From NCBI GenBank assembly GCA_030454085.1, contig JAKDJD010000035.1:1-23447 (forward strand): a DNA stretch of 23,447 bases, written 5' to 3'. The position numbers and the translations under genes were made by a program. The number at the start of each line of letters is the position of its first letter. Position 1 is the first letter of the stretch. The notes beneath the pieces are model-generated. The model worked only from the letters and a program-made list of their open reading frames with translations. It was not told where the DNA came from and did not search any database. The DNA is from Kocuria sp. GTDB taxonomy: Bacteria; Actinomycetota; Actinomycetes; Actinomycetales; Micrococcaceae. Below, piece after piece: positions 7,935 through 15,418 of this stretch.

Positions 7935-8082
7935 GCGGGTCGGCGTCGTCCGCGCGGCGGTTCTGTGGGAGTTATGTGGCGGTTGCCCGATGGCGTGGCG
8001 CTTACCCAACGGTTCGGCGTCGTTCGGGCGGTGATTCTCTGGCAGTTGTGTGGGGGTTGCCCGATGGGGTGGCGCTTAACCT
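7935..8082. repeat. 74-bp imperfect tandem duplication
   Basis: Copy 1 (about 7935-8008) and copy 2 (about 8009-8082) align at a constant offset of 74 bases. Examples are TCGGCGTCGT at 7940 versus 8014 and GGTTGCCCGATGG at 7981 versus 8055, each followed by GTGGCGCTTA. The copies differ by scattered substitutions. A more diverged partial copy is visible at about 7886-7920, with a shift that implies an indel. The offset is not a multiple of three and neither copy looks coding. Confidence 0.7.
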
Positions 8083-8150
8083 TGTTTGGAGGCGGTTAAA
8101 CCGCCACCCATCGGGGGCTATCGCCTCCGAACCGGGTAACCGCCTCGTAA
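8060..8150. repeat. Nested inverted repeats (structured DNA or RNA)
   Basis: CCCGATGGGGTGGCG (8060-8074) pairs with CCGCCACCCATCGGG (8101-8115) with one bulged base. GAGGCGGTTA (8089-8098) pairs exactly with TAACCGCCTC (8137-8146). GGCGGTT-A-AACCGCC (8091-8105) is a tight palindrome of its own, so these are mutually exclusive foldings. A further small hairpin GTAAG/CTTAC follows at 8147-8161. The region could encode a structured RNA or be a protein-binding site, and nothing decides between them. Confidence 0.5.
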
Positions 8151-8182
8151 GTGGGTCTTACAAGCGGGCCGAAAGGGGATGG

Positions 8183-8210
8183 CCCCGACATCCGGACCCC
8201 GACATCCGGA
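8183..8210. repeat. Exact 14-bp tandem repeat
   Basis: CCCCGACATCCGGA occurs at 8183-8196 and again at 8197-8210, followed by a degenerate third start (CTCCGACA). It is a short microduplication in non-coding sequence with no evident function. Confidence 0.7.
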
Positions 8211-8828
8211 CTCCGACAGGGCGACCGCGTGGGACCGTCGTCGCGCGCCATCGACCGTCCTTTGGGTCGTCCGTCTTGACCCGGTATGCAAAAATGAGGG
8301 GTATGACCAGGTCAGGTATCGATGCCTCGCGGCGTCAGGAGGTTGTCGGCGGATTGACCGTCGGCACCAGATAGCCCCGCTCCGACGGGTTGCGCTCCCA
8401 CCAGCGGCGCAACTCGCGATTGAACCTGCCCGATGAGAGCCCGCGGCGGGCCGCGAATGGGCGCAACGTAAATAGTCGTCTCGAACGCGCGCCGACCGGA
8501 CCCACTGCGTCGGCCGGTCGACGGGGCCCTTGGGGCCTTCGCTCCCACAGACCTCAGACCTCGGTATCCGGACGTACGCGCCCGACGCCGACGACGCCGC
8601 CGCAACAGCGCCGTTCCGACGACGTAGCAGCGCCCCCGACGCCGCGCGCCGCCACACCGACGCCGCGCGCCGGCCAGGCTGTCGCCGCCGGACACGGCCG
8701 CTGCGCCCGACGACCAGCCGCGGAACGGCGTCGTCCCGGGCTTCCATCCAGGCAGGATGCACCTACCAATCCCGCGCGGGACCCCGACCGTGGTGTCCCC
8801 GCGCCATCAGACCAATGGGGTACTGACC

Positions 8829-9329
8829 ATGCAGCAGCACAGCGAGAAAGAGATCCGCAAGAGTTTCATCAACTGTTCCAAGGGGGCGGCTCAGCGGCTG
8901 AACGTTCCCAAGGGTCTTGCCGAGACCGCCTGGGATTCCGAAATTTTTCTCGGATGGATCGACCCGAAGGCACCGCAGAATGCCTATGTCGTCGCCGAAA
9001 CTGAGAACGGGCTCAGAGGCCTCGTCCTTCAGAAGAACGATCAGAAGACGCGCGGAGGGGCACAGATGTGTCAGCTCTGCATGACGCTTCATCCGGGCAG
9101 CGGCGTCTCGATGTATTCCATCCAGCGATCCAAGAGCACCAAGGAGCACTACAACAGCATCGGGACCTACATCTGCTCCGATCTGAAGTGTTCCGACTAC
9201 ACCTGGGGAAAGAGGAAACCAGAGGGTGTGCGTCAGATGGAGGAGACGTTGACGCCGGAGGAACGAGCCGAGCGAACCCGACGCAATGTCGAAGGGTTGA
9301 TCGAGCGGGTCGCCGAAAAGATGAAGTGA
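8829..9329 (+). CDS. FBP-domain (FusB/EF-G-binding type) zinc-finger protein
   Basis: The protein has 166 residues and resembles the FBP C-terminal treble-clef zinc-finger family, whose best-known members (FusB/FusC) bind elongation factor G. The four expected zinc ligands are visible as Cys81-Xaa2-Cys84 and Cys116-Xaa4-Cys121. The segment around 54-70 (Val-Val-Ala-Glu-Thr, then Gly-Leu-Val-Leu) fits the family. The C-terminus (about 140-166) is a charged helix. It is shorter than FusB (about 210 residues). An EF-G or ribosome-linked role is inferred from family membership, and resistance to fusidic acid should not be assumed. The start is the ATG at 8829, where homology-like sequence begins. 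The frame stays open back to 8757 but that part looks non-coding. The ribosome site (TGGGG) is weak. Confidence 0.8.
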   Translation: MQQHSEKEIRKSFINCSKGAAQRLNVPKGLAETAWDSEIFLGWIDPKAPQNAYVVAETENGLRGLVLQKNDQKTRGGAQMCQLCMTLHPGSGVSMYSIQRSKSTKEHYNSIGTYICSDLKCSDYTWGKRKPEGVRQMEETLTPEERAERTRRNVEGLIERVAEKMK

Positions 9330-9381
9330 TCGGTCGGTCGCGGAGCCGTGCCAGAGGCGTGGACGCAGTAGGATTCTGACT

Positions 9382-10341
9382 ATGTCCATTGCATCCAGTT
9401 CTGCCCAGCACGGCTCCAAGATCACCGGCCTCGGTCACTATCAGCCCGAGAAGGTCCTGACGAATTTCGACATCGCCCGGATGGTCGACACGAGCGACGA
9501 GTGGATTCAGGAACGTACCGGGATCGTCGAGCGGCGCGTCGTCGAGGACGAGACCGTGGCCGACCTGGCCGTAGCCGCCGCCCGTATGGCGCTTGAGGAT
9601 GCCGGTATCGAGGACGTGGACCTGGTCGTCGTCGCGAGCACGACGTCGACCGACCGCAGCCCCAACACCGCCGGCCGCGTGAGCCAGCGCCTCGGATTCA
9701 CGTCCCCGGCCATCATGGACGTCAACACCGCGTGCTCGGGATTCGAGTACGCCATGGGCGTTGCCGACCAGGCCATCCGCGCTGGGAGTGCCGAGTCGGC
9801 CGTCGTCATCGGGTCCGAGACGCTGAGCATCGTGACCGATTGGACCGATCGTCGGACCTGCATCCTCACCGCCGACGGCGCCGGGGCCGTGGTCCTGCAG
9901 AAATCGGAGGAGCCGCGCGTCAGCCAGACCGTTTGGGGATCCGTTCCCTCGATGGCTGACGCCGTGGTGATCGACGGCGACCCCGAATACTTCTCCCAGG
10001 ACGGTCGGCAGGTTATGCGTTGGGCATTCACCGATGCGTCGAAGCAGGCGCACAAGGTGCTCGACGCCGCCGGCCTCGGCCTGGACGACATCGATGTCTT
10101 CGCCTTCCACCAGGCGAATCTCCGCCTGGTCGAGCCTCTCGCCAAGGCGCTCAAGGCCACCGACGAGCAGATCGTCATCAAGGACGTCATCGAATCCGGG
10201 AACACCTCGGCCGCGAGCGTTCCCCTCGGCCTGTCCAAGTACTGGCACCGCGGGGATCTGCCCCGGGGCGGTACCGCCCTGTTGCTTGGTTTCGGCGGAG
10301 GATTCACCTTCGCGGGCCAGGTCGCGAAGTTGCCCGAATAG
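9382..10341 (+). CDS. fabH: Beta-ketoacyl-ACP synthase III (FabH type)
   Basis: This is a 319-residue thiolase-fold enzyme of the KAS III family, which condenses an acyl-CoA with malonyl-ACP to start fatty acid synthesis. The catalytic triad is visible: Cys118 in Asn-Thr-Ala-Cys-Ser-Gly-Phe, His243 in Phe-His-Gln-Ala-Asn and Asn274 in Ser-Gly-Asn-Thr-Ser-Ala-Ala. The C-terminal Gly-Phe-Gly-Gly-Gly motif (303-307) is present, so the enzyme should be active. The ATG at 9382 has an AGGA ribosome site 8 nt upstream. It is not beside acpP, fabD or fabF, so it may be a stand-alone paralogue with its own acyl-CoA preference; the substrate cannot be read from the sequence. Confidence 0.93.
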   Translation: MSIASSSAQHGSKITGLGHYQPEKVLTNFDIARMVDTSDEWIQERTGIVERRVVEDETVADLAVAAARMALEDAGIEDVDLVVVASTTSTDRSPNTAGRVSQRLGFTSPAIMDVNTACSGFEYAMGVADQAIRAGSAESAVVIGSETLSIVTDWTDRRTCILTADGAGAVVLQKSEEPRVSQTVWGSVPSMADAVVIDGDPEYFSQDGRQVMRWAFTDASKQAHKVLDAAGLGLDDIDVFAFHQANLRLVEPLAKALKATDEQIVIKDVIESGNTSAASVPLGLSKYWHRGDLPRGGTALLLGFGGGFTFAGQVAKLPE

Positions 10342-10364
10342 GAGGTCGCCCGAGCAATTCGGGC
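10332..10364. terminator. Overlapping hairpins at the fabH stop
   Basis: GCCCGAAT (10332-10339) pairs exactly with ATTCGGGC (10357-10364). Alternatively GCCCGA (10348-10353) pairs with TCGGGC (10359-10364). The longer form includes the last fabH codons and the TAG stop. There is no T tract. It lies between two convergent genes and probably ends transcription or protects transcript ends. Confidence 0.45.
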
Positions 10365-10398
10365 CCTTACCCGTCCGGCCGGTGGTGTCTGTGCGGGC

Positions 10399-10974
10399 TC
10401 AACTGTTCTGCGATGCCTTGTGGCGCATCAAGTCCAGCGCGATCATGCCGCCGATCAGACCCATGCGGTCCAGTGGGGTGACGTCCGGCCGGATGTCCAA
10501 CGCGTAGCGGCTGTGCCCCAGGATTCCTCGGCCGAGGCCGCCCCATCGGCGGGTGGCCCGGGCGATGTCGACGTCGCCGACCTCGGCAACGAACTCCATG
10601 CCCAGGGGTTTGCCCCTGAGCACGATGGTGGACCCACCACCAATCTGGATCTCGGCTCTCAGCCCGATCATGGAAAACCGCTTCTTGATCAGCGCAAATT
10701 GGTTGCCGTACGCGTCCGAGAGCTCATAGGTATCGCGCATGAAGTCCATGGGGTCGGTGACCCCCATGATGAATCGGCCGTCCGCTTCCGTCACGACGAA
10801 GGAGCGGCTGCCGATGAGCCAGCGCGGACCTGCGTCGTTGGTCGTGGCGACGTTGCCGACGGCCGCACCGGCCTCATCGAGGATCTGGAAGTCATTGGAC
10901 ATGAAGCCGGTGACCTGTTGCATCACCAGCGTGTTGTGGTTCAGGAGCGACTGCGGAGAATTGCTGTGTTCCAT
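10399..10974 (-). CDS. Tubby/LURP-one-like (phospholipid scramblase-related) protein
   Basis: The protein has 191 residues with the Tubby C-terminal/LURP-one-related fold pattern: repeated short beta strands such as Phe-Gln-Ile-Leu-Asp-Glu-Ala-Gly (27-34), then Phe-Val-Val-Thr-Glu-Ala-Asp-Gly and Tyr-Glu-Leu-Ser-Asp-Ala-Tyr-Gly-Asn. A final hydrophobic helix (about 170-184, Met-Gly-Leu-Ile-Gly-Gly-Met-Ile-Ala-Leu) is usual for the family, where it may sit in the membrane. The biological role of bacterial members is not established. The ATG at 10974 has GGAGG only one base upstream, which is unusually close. The open frame continues to 11232 through the dispersed repeat and is rejected as the start. 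It converges with fabH. Confidence 0.78.
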   Translation of the reverse strand: MEHSNSPQSLLNHNTLVMQQVTGFMSNDFQILDEAGAAVGNVATTNDAGPRWLIGSRSFVVTEADGRFIMGVTDPMDFMRDTYELSDAYGNQFALIKKRFSMIGLRAEIQIGGGSTIVLRGKPLGMEFVAEVGDVDIARATRRWGGLGRGILGHSRYALDIRPDVTPLDRMGLIGGMIALDLMRHKASQNS

Positions 10975-11032
10975 GCCTCCAGTATGAGCGGTCGGCCGGC
11001 TATTGCCGACTGGAGCGCGTCGTCGGTGGGCC

Positions 11033-11151
11033 GCGAGGTGGCAATCCTGGGCAGTTCCCCAGTCGAGACGGCCATCCCGTGCAGTGTTCGGCCCGAATTC
11101 GTCCCGAATCTGCCACCTCGCGAGCGGGGCCGCACGAATCTGCCACCTCGC
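11033..11151 (+). repeat. Dispersed palindromic intergenic repeat, copy A
   Basis: This is one of three copies in the window (others at 16648-16766 and 21326-21444). The arm units start at 11033 (GCGAGGTGGCA), 11063 (degenerate, TCGAGACGGCC), 11111 and 11141 (both TGCCACCTCGC), spaced 30, 48 and 30 bp. The 59-bp core (11063-11121) has the interior signature TCCCGTGCAG, then CGTCCC before the right arm. It lies between the divergent tubby-like and acyl-CoA-dehydrogenase-like genes. Confidence 0.8.
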
Positions 11152-11232
11152 CGACCCGCCCCGTCCGGCCCATACACCCCGCCCCGGTAACAATTCTCCG
11201 TGAGATGACACGGACGCGACATGCGGCGTCAT

Positions 11233-11248
11233 TCCCGCAACGGCGGGA
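11233..11248. promoter_or_regulatory. Small perfect hairpin upstream of the monooxygenase operon
   Basis: TCCCGC-AACG-GCGGGA is an exact 6-bp stem with a 4-nt loop, 75 nt before the ATG at 11323. It may be an operator or a leader hairpin, and no regulator can be named. Confidence 0.3.
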
Positions 11249-11322
11249 CACAGCCTGTCTTGATGACGGTCGTTTCTCCTAGCCTCGACCTAAAAGGTTC
11301 GTCCCCAGAGAAACGAGGCCCC

Positions 11323-12600
11323 ATGACGGACATACCGAGCCTGCCCAGCGATTACCCCTCCTTGGCGCAACATTTCGCCCCGCTCTTCGAGAGCATTGCG
11401 AAGGGGTCGTTGGAACGCGACGTCGAGCGGCGTCTTCCGTACGAGGAATTCCGACGGCTCGAGGCCGCCGGATTCAGCACGCTCAGAGTCCCCGCGGAGC
11501 ACGGTGGTCCCGGTGCCAGTATCGAAACCTTCACCCGTCTCCTGATCGATCTCGCCGCTGCGGATGCCAACGTCGCGCACGTCTACAGGTCGCATTACGG
11601 GTTCGTCGAATCTCTGAGGTTCCAGCCTACGGAGATCCAGGCCGCCTGGTACCCGCGTGTCCTGGCGGGTGAGACGGTGGGCAATGCTTCGACCGAGATC
11701 GGCGGCAACTCTCTGGGAACCCTGAACACCCGACTCGTGGACACGCCGGAAGGCTGGCGCGTGCGCGGCGAGAAGTATTACACGACCGGGACGATCTTCT
11801 CGGACTGCACCCGTGTCTCGGCGTCGCTCGAGGAAGGCGAGGGTCGCCGCTTCGCCGTCGTGCGGACGGACGCCCCCGGGGTGAGTATCGCCGACGATTG
11901 GGACGGCTTCGGTCAGCGCCTGACCGGCACGGGCACGACGACGTTCGAGAACGTCCCCGTCGAAGAGCACGGTGTCCTGGACAGGGTCACCGGGTCCCCC
12001 GAGGCCATCCACGAGGCGGCCTTCTTCCAGCTCGTGCTTCTGGCGGTCATGGCCGGTATCGCTCGCGCGGCCCGCGACGACGCCGCCGGGGCAGTCGCCC
12101 GGAGGGCGCGCACCTTCAATACGGGGTCGGGACTGCCCTTCCGGGAGGACCCCCTGATCCAGGAGGCGACGGGGAGAATCGCGGCCAAGGCCTACACCGC
12201 CGAAGCAGTCGTGACCCACACGGCCAGGATTCTCGATGACGGTATCGCCGCGGCAGAGGCGGCCGGGGCGGCGTCGTCCGAATTCCTCGACGATCCGGAC
12301 TTCGTGGCCCGGATTCCGGAGGCGCTCTCGTTCTCCGAGGTCGCGGTCGAGCACGCGCAGGTGAGCGTGCCGGAGGCCGCCCTCGGTGCCGCCCAGGAGC
12401 TCTTCCTCACGGGTGGGGCGTCGGCCACGTCGCGGTCCAAGGGCCTAGACCGCCATTGGAGGAATGCTCAGACGGTCGCCACGCACAATCCCATTGCCTT
12501 CCGCGCTCGGGCCGTGGGCGACTACTGGATCAACGGGACCCTGCCCGAGGGGCTCAACGCGATTGGCGACGCGACCTCAAGGAAGGGCGCAACGTCATGA
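11323..12600 (+). CDS. Acyl-CoA-dehydrogenase-fold flavin monooxygenase (DszC/SfnC-like)
   Basis: The protein has 425 residues with the acyl-CoA dehydrogenase layout: an N-terminal helical part (about 10-120), a beta part (about 120-215) and a C-terminal four-helix part (230-400). The Asp-Arg-His-Trp-Arg-Asn-Ala motif at 376-382, followed by Thr-His-Asn-Pro and a C-terminal Val-Gly-Asp-Tyr-Trp-Ile-Asn-Gly, is typical of reduced-flavin-dependent monooxygenases such as DszC and SfnC rather than of beta-oxidation enzymes. Acyl-CoA dehydrogenase glutamate is not evident. The partner LLM enzyme two genes downstream supports an oxygenation role, probably on a sulfur- or nitrogen-containing organic compound; the substrate is unknown. 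No flavin reductase is in the window. The ATG at 11323 has a GAGG ribosome site; the stop overlaps the next start as ATGA. Confidence 0.85.
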   Translation: MTDIPSLPSDYPSLAQHFAPLFESIAKGSLERDVERRLPYEEFRRLEAAGFSTLRVPAEHGGPGASIETFTRLLIDLAAADANVAHVYRSHYGFVESLRFQPTEIQAAWYPRVLAGETVGNASTEIGGNSLGTLNTRLVDTPEGWRVRGEKYYTTGTIFSDCTRVSASLEEGEGRRFAVVRTDAPGVSIADDWDGFGQRLTGTGTTTFENVPVEEHGVLDRVTGSPEAIHEAAFFQLVLLAVMAGIARAARDDAAGAVARRARTFNTGSGLPFREDPLIQEATGRIAAKAYTAEAVVTHTARILDDGIAAAEAAGAASSEFLDDPDFVARIPEALSFSEVAVEHAQVSVPEAALGAAQELFLTGGASATSRSKGLDRHWRNAQTVATHNPIAFRARAVGDYWINGTLPEGLNAIGDATSRKGATS

Positions 12601-13925
12601 CCCAACAGACCCTCGATGCCGCCCCCGGCCCGCGGGAGACCGTGAACCGGTCCCGTCCCGTCCGGGTCCTGGGCAGTGCCTTCGCCGGTACGACCTTGGA
12701 GTGGTACGACTTCTACCTCTACGGGATTGCCGCCGCGATCATCTTCAACAACCAGTACTTCCACGGGTCGACCCCATTGATCAGCCTGCTCGCCTCGTTC
12801 GCGACCCTCGCCGTCGGGGTTCTGGCGCGCCCCATTGGGGGAATTCTCGCGGGGCACATCGGGGACAGGGTCGGGCGGAAGTCCCTGTTGGTTGTCTCGC
12901 TGCTGACCATGGGGATTTCATCGTTCCTCATCGGCGTGCTCCCGAACTTTGACGCCATCGGCATCTGGGCCCCGATCGCCCTGGTGGCCCTGCGCATTCT
13001 CCAGGGCCTGTCCGCGGGCGCGGAATGGGGAGGGTCCGCGCTGCTGAGCGTCGAGCATGCGCCGACCGGACTCCGGGGATTTTTCGGATCGTTCACGCAG
13101 ATCGGCTCCGCCGGGGGAATGCTCCTGGCGACCGGGCTCTACGCCATCGTTCAAGGCGTCTTCACGGACGAGCAATTCGTTGCCTTCGGGTGGCGGCTTC
13201 CCTTCCTCGCCTCCGGAGTGTTTGTGCTGGTGGCCCTGTGGATTCGCCTCGGCGTCACGGATGCCCGGGAATTCACCGAGATCAAAGGGGCGGGCCGGAC
13301 CGAACGGGCACCGGTGTGGACCATGGTCAAGAAGTATCCTCGTGCCCTGGCCGTGACCACCTTCCTCCGCGTGGCACAGAACGGGATCTACTATCTGGTC
13401 ACGGTCTATCTGCTGACGTATCTCAAGGACACGCAGGGCGGGTCCGGGCCGGTGCTCACCGCCGTCATGATCGCCTCCGCCATTGGACTGGTATCCGGAC
13501 CCTTCTGGGGGTGGGTCTCGGACCGGGTCGGTCGGCGGCCCGTGTCCCTCGCCGGGTACGCGGCGATCGGCGTCTTCGGCTGGGCCATCTTCCTCGCGGC
13601 CGACGCCGGAAGCTTCTCGACCCTCCCGCTCATCATCATCGTCGGTCTCGTCTTTGCCCACGACTCCGTCTACGGACCGCAGGCCGCGTGGTTCGCCGAG
13701 CAGTTCCCCGTGGAAGTCCGGTACTCCGGGGTGAGCATGGGCTACCAGCTCGGAACCCTCATCGGTGGCGGCCTCATGCCGTTCACCGCGACCTTGCTCT
13801 ATGCCTGGGGCGGCGAGACCCCCTGGCTGATCACCACTTACCTGACCGTACTCGTGGTTCTTTCCATCCTCGCGGCCCTGCTGGCCGTGGACCCGGTGAG
13901 AGCTGCCGTCAAGGAGAACAGATGA
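12597..13925 (+). CDS. MFS transporter, metabolite:H+ symporter (MHS) family
   Basis: The protein has 442 residues and about 12 membrane segments. It opens with a signature of the MHS family (ShiA, ProP, KgtP): Thr-Leu-Glu-Trp-Tyr-Asp-Phe-Tyr-Leu-Tyr-Gly near 30-40, then Arg-Pro-Ile-Gly-Gly and Gly-Asp-Arg-Val-Gly-Arg-Lys in the loop after TM2-3. A second Ser-Asp-Arg-Val-Gly-Arg-Arg-Pro motif lies in the second half. It should be a proton-coupled importer of a small organic anion or zwitterion in the plasma membrane. It sits between two monooxygenase genes with ATGA overlaps on both sides, so it most likely imports their substrate. The substrate is not predictable from the sequence. Confidence 0.92.
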   Translation: MTQQTLDAAPGPRETVNRSRPVRVLGSAFAGTTLEWYDFYLYGIAAAIIFNNQYFHGSTPLISLLASFATLAVGVLARPIGGILAGHIGDRVGRKSLLVVSLLTMGISSFLIGVLPNFDAIGIWAPIALVALRILQGLSAGAEWGGSALLSVEHAPTGLRGFFGSFTQIGSAGGMLLATGLYAIVQGVFTDEQFVAFGWRLPFLASGVFVLVALWIRLGVTDAREFTEIKGAGRTERAPVWTMVKKYPRALAVTTFLRVAQNGIYYLVTVYLLTYLKDTQGGSGPVLTAVMIASAIGLVSGPFWGWVSDRVGRRPVSLAGYAAIGVFGWAIFLAADAGSFSTLPLIIIVGLVFAHDSVYGPQAAWFAEQFPVEVRYSGVSMGYQLGTLIGGGLMPFTATLLYAWGGETPWLITTYLTVLVVLSILAALLAVDPVRAAVKENR

Positions 13926-15280
13926 CCCGTCCCCTTCTCATCAACGCGTTCGACATGCTCGTGCCCGTCCACCAGACCCCAGGTCTGTGGCGGCACCCCG
14001 AGTCACGGATCCATGAATTCGACACGTTGAGCTACTGGACCGACCTGGCCACGACGCTCGAGGACGGCGGATTCGCCTCCCTCTTCCTCGCGGACATCCC
14101 CGGGATCTATGACGTCTACGGGGGAGACGGCGACGCCGCGGCCCGCGGTGGCGTGCAGTACCCGCTCCTGGACCCTTTGGTCGTTGTGACCGCCATGGCC
14201 CAGGGGACCGAGAATCTCGGCTTCGGGGTCACGGCCTCCGTCAGTTACGAACAGCCTTACCTCCTGGCGCGGACCTTGAGCACCCTGGACCACTTCACCG
14301 ACGGTCGCGTCGCCTGGAACATCGTGACGAGTTACCAGGACTCGGCGGCCAAGAACTTGGGAATGGCCGGGCAAATCCCGCACGACCAGCGGTACGACCG
14401 CGCCGACGAGTACATGGAGGTCATGTACAAGCTGTTCGAGGGTTCCTTCGAACCGGGGGCGGTGCAGAACGACGCCGAGGCCAACGTCGTCGTCAACCCG
14501 GACCGGGTGCGCCCCATCGAACATGAGGGGCGGTACTTCTCCGTGCCGGGAGTTGCCCTTGCTCACCCCGGCCCTCAGGGGACGCCGTTCCTCTTCCAGG
14601 CCGGCGCGTCCAAACGTGGGCAGCAATTCGCCCTCGATCATGCCGAGGCGATCTTCTTCTCGGGCGGCACGCCTGAACTCGTCCGCACCTGGACCCAATC
14701 GGTCCGGGACCAGCTGGAAGCGCAGGGCAGGCCCCGCGACTCCGTCAAGATCTTCAGTCTGGCAACCGTCGTCGTGGCCGAGACGGATCAGGAAGCCGAA
14801 GCACGGCTCGAGGAATACAAGAAGCTCGTGGACACGGAGGCCACCTTGGCCCTCTTCGGCGGGTGGACGGGCGTCGATCTCTCCGGCGCGGACCCCGACG
14901 ACGAGATCGAGCACGTGACCACGGACGCGAACCAGTCCGCGCTCGCGAGCTTCACAACCCTGTCCCCGGACAAGACCTGGACCGTGCGCGACCTGGCGGA
15001 ATTCGTCGCGATTGGAGGTCGTGGTCCCGTGATCGTGGGGTCGCCGGAGACCGTCGCCGACGAGCTCGAGCGCTGGGTCGAGGAGGCCGACGTCGACGGC
15101 TTCAACCTATCGGCCGCCGTGCGCCCGGCCGACCTCGAACGTTTCGCCCACCTGGTCTCTCCCGAACTGAGGCGCAGGGGGCTGCTCGACGAGCCCGAGG
15201 GAAAAACACTGCGCGAACGGATCAGCGGTCGTGGCCCTCAGCTGCCGGACGACCACCGAGGTGCCTCCTACCGACGGTAA
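13922..15280 (+). CDS. LLM-class flavin-dependent monooxygenase (NtaA/SnaA/DszA family)
   Basis: The protein has 452 residues, the usual length for the NtaA/SnaA/DszA/SoxA subfamily of luciferase-like monooxygenases, which use FMNH2 from a separate reductase. Typical segments are visible: Arg-Thr-Leu-Ser-Thr-Leu-Asp-His-Phe-Thr-Asp-Gly-Arg-Val-Ala-Trp-Asn-Ile-Val-Thr-Ser (about 119-139), His-Glu-Gly-Arg-Tyr-Phe (about 201-206), and Phe-Gln-Ala-Gly-Ala-Ser followed by Phe-Ala-Xaa3-Ala-Glu. Members attack sulfones, nitrilotriacetate, EDTA or streptogramins. With a DszC/SfnC-like enzyme in the same operon, stepwise oxidation of an organosulfur compound is the leading guess, with amine-type xenobiotics as the alternative. 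The ATG at 13922 overlaps the transporter stop (ATGA). Confidence 0.9.
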   Translation: MTRPLLINAFDMLVPVHQTPGLWRHPESRIHEFDTLSYWTDLATTLEDGGFASLFLADIPGIYDVYGGDGDAAARGGVQYPLLDPLVVVTAMAQGTENLGFGVTASVSYEQPYLLARTLSTLDHFTDGRVAWNIVTSYQDSAAKNLGMAGQIPHDQRYDRADEYMEVMYKLFEGSFEPGAVQNDAEANVVVNPDRVRPIEHEGRYFSVPGVALAHPGPQGTPFLFQAGASKRGQQFALDHAEAIFFSGGTPELVRTWTQSVRDQLEAQGRPRDSVKIFSLATVVVAETDQEAEARLEEYKKLVDTEATLALFGGWTGVDLSGADPDDEIEHVTTDANQSALASFTTLSPDKTWTVRDLAEFVAIGGRGPVIVGSPETVADELERWVEEADVDGFNLSAAVRPADLERFAHLVSPELRRRGLLDEPEGKTLRERISGRGPQLPDDHRGASYRR

Positions 15281-15291
15281 GAACGCGGGGG

Positions 15292-15324
15292 ACTTCCCGG
15301 AAGTTCGCCGAGCATTCCCTCGGC
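15292..15324. terminator. Two short hairpins after the LLM gene
   Basis: ACTTCC-C-GGAAGT (15292-15304) and GCCGAG/CTCGGC (15307-15312 and 15319-15324, 6-nt loop) follow the TAA by 12 to 44 nt. Neither has a T tract, so termination strength is uncertain. They mark the end of the three-gene operon before the separately transcribed AI-2E gene. Confidence 0.4.
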
Positions 15325-15418
15325 ATCTCCCCACAACGTGCTTCGCCCTCGTAGTATGTGGTGAACCATGAAAAGTCATGGTATCCATCTCGGACCGAGG
15401 GACTGGGGAGAGAGACCT

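Larger units (their letters stand above)
7719..8828. other. 1.1-kb gene-free, repeat-rich intergenic region
   Basis: I see no credible protein gene here. The reading frames that stay open are Arg/Gly/Pro-rich, overlap on both strands, and lack ribosome binding sites. The content in order is: an AT-rich part with a perfect palindrome (7840-7854), a GC-rich 74-bp tandem duplication with a degenerate partial unit before it (7881-8082), nested inverted repeats (8060-8150), a 14-bp exact tandem repeat (8183-8210), a possible weak -35 (TTGACC, 8276), and very GC-rich sequence (about 8560-8760) leading to the FBP gene. A short frame of 23 codons starts with ATG at 8302, but its ribosome site is too close to be convincing. 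Confidence 0.6.

Noticed and set aside
7844..8762. Open frames on both strands in the repeat region
   Set aside because: They run through tandem repeats, are Arg/Gly/Pro-rich, overlap each other on opposite strands and have no ribosome sites.
9013..10248. 411-codon minus-strand frame over fabH
   Set aside because: fabH on the other strand has its full catalytic triad; this is a codon-bias shadow.
11033..11151. CRISPR array
   Set aside because: The 30-bp steps reflect short 9-11 bp arms in palindromic arrangement, not identical long repeats with unique spacers, and the same block recurs at two other loci.
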